Assembly (NCBI GenBank): GCA_910575155.1
Contig: CAJTDX010000007.1
Coordinates: forward strand, 62,001-126,000
Source: Lachnospiraceae bacterium
GTDB lineage: Bacteria; Bacillota; Clostridia; Lachnospirales; Lachnospiraceae
DNA: 64,000 nucleotides
Direction: 5' to 3'
In this document: positions 57,373-64,000 of the stretch, in pieces
Layout: each line of letters starts with the position of its first letter
How positions within the stretch are numbered: the first letter of the stretch is position 1
Made by a program: the position numbers and the translations under genes
Notes under the pieces: generated by a model
Databases searched by the model: none
The model's input: the letters and a program-made list of their open reading frames with translations, nothing else
Told to the model about the DNA's origin: nothing

Positions 57373-58956
57373 TTATTCCATTACTTCCATCCGTGTAAAT
57401 GATACCGACGCAATCACAGCGCCTGCAAAAGTAAGAACTGTCATTACCGCAATCATAACAAAAAAACCTGTCTCAACGCCCAGAAGCACACCGGCCATAG
57501 CGGCAGCCACAATTCCCATTCCCATAGCTACTCCCTGGAACAGGAGCTTTACCAACGAACGCCCCAAATTACCCAGAACATTTCCGACAAGGGCGTCTGC
57601 CAGCATATTATAATAAAGGCGGTTCGCCTGCAGACAGATATACAGCAGCACCGTCAATACCGTCATTACCGGACCAATTCCAAACACAATGGCGCCCGGA
57701 ACTGTTACCAGGATTCCATCCACAATGGCGCGATAATGTTCAATCTTCGTAGAGTACCAGACTTTCTTAAGCGGCGTGTCCGGAATCAGATACGTATAAG
57801 GATTTTCCAGTTCTTTTGACCATTTGGTAGCATAACCGGTAAAGATAAACGTAACATAAGCCACGACCCCCGGAATGATGAAGATCTTGCCTGGCCCAAA
57901 TTGGCCTACCGCATCATTGAAATACCCTACCACCGCAATCACTGCTCCAAGACCGAAGCAAAGCAGACTGTTCCATCCAAAAATAAAAGTTGGATTCTTT
58001 TTATATTCCAGAATCTGCCGGAAATAAATTGCTTTTGCAAACTTGCCTTTGTACTCCACGGTGGCTTCACGCAGTTTCTGTTTCTTCTTCCAGGGAATAT
58101 TCGCAATGCCTTTTTTCTGATTCTGCCTGATTTTCTGGTAATCATCTGCAAATTTCATGGCATCTTCATAATAAGCTCCCGTACACTTCATTTTCCGGGC
58201 CATAATAAACAGCAGCAAAACAGACGCAAGATAAAGTACCGTGCCAATCAGGCTGACCGTATCCGCTCCCAGGAATAACAGACGTATCCATGCAATTGTC
58301 CAGCCTATGATCGGTACAAGCTGAATCACCGGAAATGCAAAATACTCCTGAATCAACTGAAAAGAAGGTTCCCTGGTCATCAGCAGAAATACGGCAATGC
58401 CCGCTATAACTGCCATAAAAAGATACATTACAACAACCAGTCTTTTGAAAAATTTTTCACCAAAACGTTCGTTTCCGTAACAAAATATAATCAGAGATGC
58501 TTCCAGAATACTCTCAAACACAGAAAAAAACAGGAAAAATCCCAGAGCCTGCAGTATCCCGATCTCAAACCAAAAACTTCCCAGAACCGCAACCACAATT
58601 CCCAGCAGAATATTTACTGCAAAAGATTTTACTCCCGCAAACATCAGTACCATTTTAGGGCTGACCGGCGCGGAAAATACAAAATGTACTTCACTGGGAC
58701 GAAAAATCAATCCCTTACGTTTGGAATAAGCAATAATATTTCCAGGAATCAGCAACAATATAATCCCTGACAAAATAGTAACCACATTTTCCGCAGAACC
58801 AATCTGTCCTTCCTCAACCATCGTCTGAAAGCTGAAAAATATCATGCCAATGTATAATACAATGAATACGCCCAAGATATAGCTCACCGGACGCTTCAGG
58901 GCATATTTAATACGATTAAGGATGGTGCGCTGGTAAAGATAAATCATCCCTTTCAT
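57373..58956 (-). CDS. Putative ABC exporter membrane subunit
   Basis: A 527-aa membrane protein with about 12 hydrophobic segments in two groups, separated by a basic cytoplasmic loop (KKGIANIPWKKKQKLREAT). It matches the putative ABC exporter family that pairs with CcmA-like ATPases in Clostridia. ATG 58956 overlaps the ATPase stop by 4 bp (ATGA), so the two are coupled. The substrate is unknown. Confidence 0.8.
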   Translation of the reverse strand: MKGMIYLYQRTILNRIKYALKRPVSYILGVFIVLYIGMIFFSFQTMVEEGQIGSAENVVTILSGIILLLIPGNIIAYSKRKGLIFRPSEVHFVFSAPVSPKMVLMFAGVKSFAVNILLGIVVAVLGSFWFEIGILQALGFFLFFSVFESILEASLIIFCYGNERFGEKFFKRLVVVMYLFMAVIAGIAVFLLMTREPSFQLIQEYFAFPVIQLVPIIGWTIAWIRLLFLGADTVSLIGTVLYLASVLLLFIMARKMKCTGAYYEDAMKFADDYQKIRQNQKKGIANIPWKKKQKLREATVEYKGKFAKAIYFRQILEYKKNPTFIFGWNSLLCFGLGAVIAVVGYFNDAVGQFGPGKIFIIPGVVAYVTFIFTGYATKWSKELENPYTYLIPDTPLKKVWYSTKIEHYRAIVDGILVTVPGAIVFGIGPVMTVLTVLLYICLQANRLYYNMLADALVGNVLGNLGRSLVKLLFQGVAMGMGIVAAAMAGVLLGVETGFFVMIAVMTVLTFAGAVIASVSFTRMEVME

Positions 58957-59654
58957 GATGCCTCACCGCCTTCTGTAATTTTAAAGAACAATTCTTCAAT
59001 ATCTGCGTCTTTCTCTTCCTCTCTATTAAAACTTCCTACAATTTTTCCCTTTTCCATAATAAACATATGGTCCCATAATTCCTTAACCATTTCCAGCATA
59101 TGTGTGCTGATCAATACGGTGACTCCCTGCTGCTTTAACTCCAGCACGACTTCTTTCAGCTCTTTGATCGCCGCCGGATCCAGCCCCACCATCGGCTCAT
59201 CCAACAGGATTACTTTGGGCTTAATGGCAAGGGCGCAGCAGATACTTACTTTCTGCATCATTCCTTTGGAAAGCTCGCGCCCCAGTTTTTTCTGTTTATC
59301 ATCCAGTTCAAACCTGACCAGAAGCTGATTCACTTCATCATCTGTAATATCTGAATCATAAGCCCGTCTGATATATTCAATATGTTCCCGCACGGTCAGT
59401 GCGTCGAACATTGCCGGAACCTCCGGCACATAGGCAAATACTCTCTTTGCTTCCAGAGTTCTTGCCGGCATATGTTCGATTCCAACGCCTCCCTGATACC
59501 GCAGCAGCCCCGCAATACTCTTGATAATTGTGGACTTTCCCGCGCCATTAGGCCCCAGTAAAATACCAACATGACCTGTGGGCACAGTAAAACTTACATG
59601 GTCCACAGCAAGATATTTTCCATATTTTTTCGTCAGTTCCTCAATTTCTAACAT
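58953..59654 (-). CDS. ABC transporter ATP-binding protein
   Basis: A 233-aa ATPase with Walker A GPNGAGKST, signature LSKGMMQK, Walker B VILLDEPMVGLD and STHMLEM. GGAGAGG precedes ATG 59654. It powers the overlapping exporter subunit. An A+T-rich promoter region with TATAAT-like boxes lies upstream (59660-59770). Confidence 0.9.
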   Translation of the reverse strand: MLEIEELTKKYGKYLAVDHVSFTVPTGHVGILLGPNGAGKSTIIKSIAGLLRYQGGVGIEHMPARTLEAKRVFAYVPEVPAMFDALTVREHIEYIRRAYDSDITDDEVNQLLVRFELDDKQKKLGRELSKGMMQKVSICCALAIKPKVILLDEPMVGLDPAAIKELKEVVLELKQQGVTVLISTHMLEMVKELWDHMFIMEKGKIVGSFNREEEKDADIEELFFKITEGGEAS

Positions 59655-59787
59655 AACTACCTCTCCTTCTGATATAATTTATATTCAAGTTCTATGGCAT
59701 AAAAAGTTCCATAGAACGAGAAAACATCACATCCCCACTGTATTACTCTTTTAATACAATAGTACATGCGATGTTTTTTGTCAATAT

Positions 59788-60465
59788 TTAGATCGGTGAA
59801 TTATTCTTTTCGACAATTTCATTTTTATTTTTATAAATAGCATGTGCGGGAACCACTCCCCGCACCATAGACAGGGGATAAATGTTACTATGACTGCCTA
59901 CGACTGTTCCCGGATTCAGTACGCTGTTGCAGCCTACTTCCACCTCGTCTCCCAGCATAGCCCCGAATTTTTTTAAACCGGTAGCAATCTCTTCTGCGGC
60001 ATTTTTCACCACCACCAGCGTCTTGTCAGATTTGACATTGGAGGTAATGGAGCCTGCGCCCATATGAGCCTTATAGCCCAAAATGGAATCTCCGACATAA
60101 TTATAATGAGGTACCTGTACCTTGTTAAACAGCACTACATTTTTCAATTCCGTGGAATTTCCCACAACCGCGCCTTTTCCTACAATGGCATTTCCACGAA
60201 TAAAGGCGCAGTGACGAATTTCTGCCTCCTCATCAATGATCAGAGGCCCGTTCAAAAACGCCGTGGGCGCCACTTTGGCTGTTCTGGCAATCCAGATATG
60301 ATCGCCCCGCTGCTCATATTTCTCCGCTTCCAGCTCTTTGCCAAGCGCGCAAATAAAATCGCCGATTTTAGGAAGCGCTTCCCATGGATAGGTCAGACCT
60401 GCAAACAAATCTGCCGCAATGGTTTCTGACAAATTATATAGAGATTTAATTTCACATGTTTTCAT
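59788..60465 (-). CDS. Left-handed beta-helix (GlmU C-terminal-like) protein
   Basis: A 225-aa protein built of hexapeptide repeats (IWIARTAKVAPTAFLNGPLI, IRHCAFIRGNAIVGKGAVVG, VGCNSVLNPGTVVGSHSNIY). It resembles the acyltransferase half of GlmU without the uridylyltransferase domain. YNYVGDSILGYKAHMGAGSI matches the conserved loop of such nucleotidyltransferase-like proteins. The start overlaps topB by 4 bp (ATGA). The exact acyl or sugar substrate is unknown. Confidence 0.8.
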   Translation of the reverse strand: MKTCEIKSLYNLSETIAADLFAGLTYPWEALPKIGDFICALGKELEAEKYEQRGDHIWIARTAKVAPTAFLNGPLIIDEEAEIRHCAFIRGNAIVGKGAVVGNSTELKNVVLFNKVQVPHYNYVGDSILGYKAHMGAGSITSNVKSDKTLVVVKNAAEEIATGLKKFGAMLGDEVEVGCNSVLNPGTVVGSHSNIYPLSMVRGVVPAHAIYKNKNEIVEKNNSPI

Positions 60466-62528
60466 ACTTTTTTCTTACCTTCTTTCTTTTTTGATGGTTT
60501 ATAAAACAATGAAGCATTCTGAAAACAGCTTCTAAGCATATATTGATTGTTCAGATTCAATACGCCGCTGGTGCGGCTCTGAATAAAATGTTCTAATTTA
60601 ATCATATACTCCTGCGGGGTAATGCTTCCCTCCGCCACATAATTCAGGCCTTTTTCCCAGCTTGCCGTTAATTCCGGATTTAACAAAGAACGTATTGAGG
60701 CGCTTACCACGTCATAAATCATTTCTCCCAATAATGTGGGAGTGATAATCTGCGTTTTCTTATTTAATGCAAGATATTTATTATTTACCAGCTTTTTTAA
60801 AATCTCCGCACGGGTAGCGCTGGTACCGATTCCGCTTCCTTTGATCTGCGCGCGTAATTCCTCGTCTTCAATTAATTGTCCGGCATTCTCCATGGCAAGA
60901 ATCATAGACCCGGAATTATAACGTTTGGGAGGCTGCGTCTCCCCCTCTTTGATCTTTATTGCCGTTACCGGAAGTTCCATACCTTTTTTTACTTTGGACA
61001 ATTTCTCTATAAATTCAGCGTCGCAGGACTGCGCCCTGCCGCCTTCTTTTTCTTCTCCGGAGGAATCTGCGGCCTTTTTCTTCTGAAACGAGTATTCCAT
61101 CACTTTCAGATAACCTGGCTCCAAAAGAATTTTAAAAGAGGCAAAAAATTTTTCTTTTCCCTCTTCCGCGCGTTCCATTGCCGTTATAAGATTTATCTTC
61201 TGATAGACTGCCGCCGGACAGAAGATACTTAAAAACCGCCGCACAATTGTCTCATATACATTCAGAGACGTCTGGCTGAGACTGCGGATTGCTGAAAATC
61301 CCTGACCCGTAGGGATAATAGCGTAATGGTCCGTAATCTGCTTATCATTGACATATCTGGTTCTGGCAATCGTTTTATAGCTCTCGCTTGACAGAATTTC
61401 TTCTGCAAAATGTTTCACAGAGGGAATATTTTTTAATCCACCGATATTTTTATGTATCTCTTTCGCCACCGCTGAAGATAATACTCTGGCATCGGTTCTG
61501 GGATAAGTCACCAGCTTTTTCTCATACAATTCCTGAACAATCTGCAAGGTCTGATCCGGGCTGATTTTAAACAATCTGGAACTTTCATTCTGGAGTTCTG
61601 CAAGATTATATAAAAGAGGCGGATTCTTTGTCTCTTTCTTCTTCTCAATCTTCTCTACCTGCGCCCTCCATGCTTCCACTTCCTTATTATTTATTAATTT
61701 TTGAATTAATTTCTCTGCTTCTTCCTTTTCTTTAAAGCCATTTTCTTTATAAAGTTTGGGAGAATTAAAATATTCCGATCCTTCCACTGCGCGCCATTCC
61801 CCTTCCACGGGATTGCCCTGAATATCCAGAGTATTTAAAACCCGGTAAAAAGGAGTTTTCACAAATTCACGAATCTCCCGTTCCCGGCGCACGACCATTC
61901 CCTGCACGCAGGTCATGACGCGCCCTACGCTGACCACCGTATATTTCGCCCCCATAAAATTTGAAATCGCATTCCCATATTTCAGAGTCAGAAGCCTTGA
62001 AAAGTTAATCCCCATTAAATAATCTTCTTTCGCCCTTAAGTACGCTGATTCACAAAGGTTATCATATTCTGAAAGATTTTTCGCTTCCCGGATTCCCCGA
62101 AGAATCTCTTCTTCTGTCTGAGAGTCAATCCACACTCTCCTGCGTTCCTTATCTTTTACGTTGGCCTGGCGTTCTACCAGACGATAAATATATTCTCCTT
62201 CTCTTCCAGAGTCGGTGCATACATAGATGATACCGACATCTTTTCGATTCAATAGTCCTGAGACAATCTTAAACTGCTTTTTCACTCCCGGAATTACTTC
62301 ATACTTAAATTCTTCCGGAAGAAAGGGAAGTGTGGCAAGGCTCCATTTCTTATACTTCTCGTCGTAAACCTCCGGGTAACTCATGGTCACCAGATGTCCC
62401 ACGCACCAGGTCACCACTGCTTCCGGCGATTCCATATATCCATCCTGATTTTTAAAATCCAGTTTTAATGCTTTGGCAAACTCTCTTGCCACACTGGGTT
62501 TTTCCGCTATATACAAAGCTTTCGCCAT
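60462..62528 (-). CDS. topB: DNA topoisomerase III
   Basis: A 688-aa type IA topoisomerase. The Toprim domain holds EKPSVAR and CTDSGREGEY. The active-site tyrosine is Tyr342 in TYPRTDARVLS. GIGTSATRAEILKKL lies in the conserved domain IV. The C-terminal zinc fingers of TopA are absent, as in TopB. AGGATAT precedes ATG 62528. It overlaps the beta-helix gene and follows the ATPase gene by 19 bp. It relaxes or decatenates DNA. Confidence 0.92.
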   Translation of the reverse strand: MAKALYIAEKPSVAREFAKALKLDFKNQDGYMESPEAVVTWCVGHLVTMSYPEVYDEKYKKWSLATLPFLPEEFKYEVIPGVKKQFKIVSGLLNRKDVGIIYVCTDSGREGEYIYRLVERQANVKDKERRRVWIDSQTEEEILRGIREAKNLSEYDNLCESAYLRAKEDYLMGINFSRLLTLKYGNAISNFMGAKYTVVSVGRVMTCVQGMVVRREREIREFVKTPFYRVLNTLDIQGNPVEGEWRAVEGSEYFNSPKLYKENGFKEKEEAEKLIQKLINNKEVEAWRAQVEKIEKKKETKNPPLLYNLAELQNESSRLFKISPDQTLQIVQELYEKKLVTYPRTDARVLSSAVAKEIHKNIGGLKNIPSVKHFAEEILSSESYKTIARTRYVNDKQITDHYAIIPTGQGFSAIRSLSQTSLNVYETIVRRFLSIFCPAAVYQKINLITAMERAEEGKEKFFASFKILLEPGYLKVMEYSFQKKKAADSSGEEKEGGRAQSCDAEFIEKLSKVKKGMELPVTAIKIKEGETQPPKRYNSGSMILAMENAGQLIEDEELRAQIKGSGIGTSATRAEILKKLVNNKYLALNKKTQIITPTLLGEMIYDVVSASIRSLLNPELTASWEKGLNYVAEGSITPQEYMIKLEHFIQSRTSGVLNLNNQYMLRSCFQNASLFYKPSKKKEGKKKV

Positions 62529-62547
62529 AAATTATATCCTGCTTTCT

Positions 62548-63912
62548 TTAAATTGCCTGATTCATATCCACCAACAGGATACGCGAATCCTTTGACACCA
62601 TTTTTACAAGCTTTTCATCAAACGCCTTTGCGGTAAACAGATAATAAAAATTTGCCGCCACTTTTGCCTGGTCCATACTGGCAAACAGCTTCTGACACAT
62701 CTCAAAGGTCAGTTCCGGCTCTGACCAGTTGCAAAGACAGATCAGATTTTCTCTCACACTGTTTTGAGCAATGATATCAATCGTCCCTTTTTTACCTACC
62801 CAGGTTCCCATTTTATGTATTTTCAGAGGCAGTTTGCTGCTGCTGTCCAAATACTGCAGATATTCCATACACAATTTTACAAAGTAGCGATTCAGATACT
62901 GCTCCAGCTCTCCGGCAATGTATTTTTCATAAAATTCTTCTGGTTCTGTCCGGTACAGTTCTGACAAGTGCGGATATACAAACTTAAACCAGAAATTAAT
63001 AAATGTATCTTTGATTTGATACAATCCTTTTTGTGCGTTTTCCCATCCGCCCGTCTCAAAGGAATATACCTTCTCCACTACGTCAAATTCCATCAGGTTC
63101 TTCAGATAAACGCTGATTTTCGCCCTGGAAAACCCTGTCTCCTGATACAGTTCATTCAATTTCCGTTTTCCGCTTGCCAATGCTTCCAAAATTGTATGGT
63201 ATACTGTCAGTTCCCGTAGCTGGCCTCGTATGAACTCCTCCGCCCTGTCATGGAAATATCCATCCGGGGATAAAATGCTGCGGCAGATATTATATTTCTG
63301 ATCTCCTGAAGCGTCCCAATGACGAAGGTACTCTGGCACTCCTCCTATAATTCCATAAACCTCCACCTTCTGTTTTAATGTGTAATTGGGAAAATAACCT
63401 GCCATATCTAAAAACTGCAGTTCATGAAGCTTGATCATTCCGCTGAATTTTTTTACGGCTTTCCCCAGCAATCCCGGCAATTCCTGCTCTACCCAGGAAA
63501 CGTTGCCGGAACACAAGAGAATCAATACCGGACCTGGATAAAGTTTCTTATCTTTTAGTTTTATCACACTTTCCAGAAACTGCATATCCTTTTTCACAAT
63601 ATGCTGAAATTCCTCAATCACCAGTACCAGCTTGCTGCCGTCCCCGCTCTTGACCCGCTTAAAATAAGTATCATAACTTTCTTCCGCTACAGATACCTGG
63701 TAATATTCTGCAATTTCACTCCTCATTCGGCTTTTCTGCGCCTTTGCCGATACTTCTGGCGCATAATAATAAAAACTTTTCTTCTCTCTGCAAAATTCCT
63801 GTACCAATTGTCTGCCCCGATTGTCTCTTCGTCCGTACAGCACCAGAATCTGATTACCGCTTTGCCTATATAACTGCTCTAAGTAATGCAGTTCCGCTTT
63901 TCTACCTGTCAT
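62548..63912 (-). CDS. AAA/DUF234-type ATPase with a degenerate P-loop
   Basis: A 454-aa protein with the layout of archaeal-type STAND ATPases. It opens TGRKAELHYLEQLYRQS. The P-loop reads LYGRRDNRGRQLV where GRRRVGKT is usual, so the Walker A Lys is missing. LVLVIEEFQHIVKKD corresponds to Walker B. A winged helix (LYQETGFSRAKISVYLKNLM, about 275-310) and a DUF234 nuclease-like C-terminus (KKGTIDIIAQNS) follow. ATG 63912 follows AAAGGA; 63951 has no site. ATP hydrolysis is doubtful. Confidence 0.75.
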   Translation of the reverse strand: MTGRKAELHYLEQLYRQSGNQILVLYGRRDNRGRQLVQEFCREKKSFYYYAPEVSAKAQKSRMRSEIAEYYQVSVAEESYDTYFKRVKSGDGSKLVLVIEEFQHIVKKDMQFLESVIKLKDKKLYPGPVLILLCSGNVSWVEQELPGLLGKAVKKFSGMIKLHELQFLDMAGYFPNYTLKQKVEVYGIIGGVPEYLRHWDASGDQKYNICRSILSPDGYFHDRAEEFIRGQLRELTVYHTILEALASGKRKLNELYQETGFSRAKISVYLKNLMEFDVVEKVYSFETGGWENAQKGLYQIKDTFINFWFKFVYPHLSELYRTEPEEFYEKYIAGELEQYLNRYFVKLCMEYLQYLDSSSKLPLKIHKMGTWVGKKGTIDIIAQNSVRENLICLCNWSEPELTFEMCQKLFASMDQAKVAANFYYLFTAKAFDEKLVKMVSKDSRILLVDMNQAI

Positions 63913-64000
63913 AGCTGTATGTCCTTTCTCCTGCCATGCATTTTTTCTCATTTCATACTATCATGATTTAACTTTTTTCGCAATAGAGATATCTTTATTC
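63913..64000. other. Upstream edge of the window
   Basis: This holds the upstream region of the ATPase gene: an A+T-rich stretch that should contain its promoter. No further gene is visible before the window ends. Confidence 0.4.

Overview
The window looks like a chromosomal segment from an anaerobic, spore-forming Firmicute, most likely of the family Lachnospiraceae. The evidence is the cotJA-cotJB-cotJC spore-coat operon, a ferredoxin-type [FeFe] hydrogenase, feoAB, a large secreted GH2 beta-galactosidase, Rpn-type nuclease/transposase genes, a DUF5717/DUF5716 operon, and low-to-moderate GC with AGGAGG-type ribosome binding sites. Species cannot be fixed from sequence alone.

Layout. 0-4.1 kb: housekeeping (HD-GYP-like tail, DUF1292, UvrD/PcrA helicase, glutamyl-tRNA synthetase). 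4.1-8.8 kb: mobile debris. A decayed IS1634-type element has 19-bp inverted ends and a 10-bp target duplication, and it sits inside a dispersed repeat whose uninterrupted copy lies at 8.7 kb. An Rpn-family gene here has a duplicated tail. 8.8-11.9 kb: ABC-2 exporter and a PadR/DUF2812 pair with a twin operator. 12-19.2 kb: two divergent secreted proteins (beta-galactosidase; twin thioredoxin-like/Fn3 protein). 19.3-24.1 kb: [FeFe] hydrogenase, feoAB and the cotJ operon.

24.06-42.18 kb is an 18.1-kb integrated element that splits cotJC. The first 61 codons lie left of the element and the remaining 140 lie right of it. Both halves meet at GGTA and would rejoin in frame to a 201-aa CotJC. A large serine recombinase is encoded just inside the left end. 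The arrangement parallels the sigK-skin and spsM sporulation gene interruptions. The cargo is a mosaic: an NHLM-type bacteriocin export locus decayed into a C39-ABC/radical-SAM chimera, broken marR and nitroreductase genes, a LytTR two-component system with an ABC transporter, a truncated second serine recombinase, a type I holin-like toxin with antisense RNA, orphan immunity genes (Imm51 and neighbours), and an AbiE pair with a truncated toxin.

42.6-64 kb returns to core-like genes: a five-gene operon (DUF5717, DUF5716 actin-fold-like, TPR, coiled-coil membrane protein, PIG-L deacetylase), a CobD/HisC-like aminotransferase, small secreted and membrane proteins, an A+T-rich three-gene cassette around a nitrilase-fold protein (54.1-57.2 kb), an ABC exporter, a beta-helix nucleotidyltransferase-like protein, topoisomerase III and an AAA-like ATPase with a degenerate P-loop.

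The strongest candidates for undescribed biology are the cotJC-splitting element (possibly excised during sporulation), the nitrilase cassette, and the DUF5717/5716 operon.
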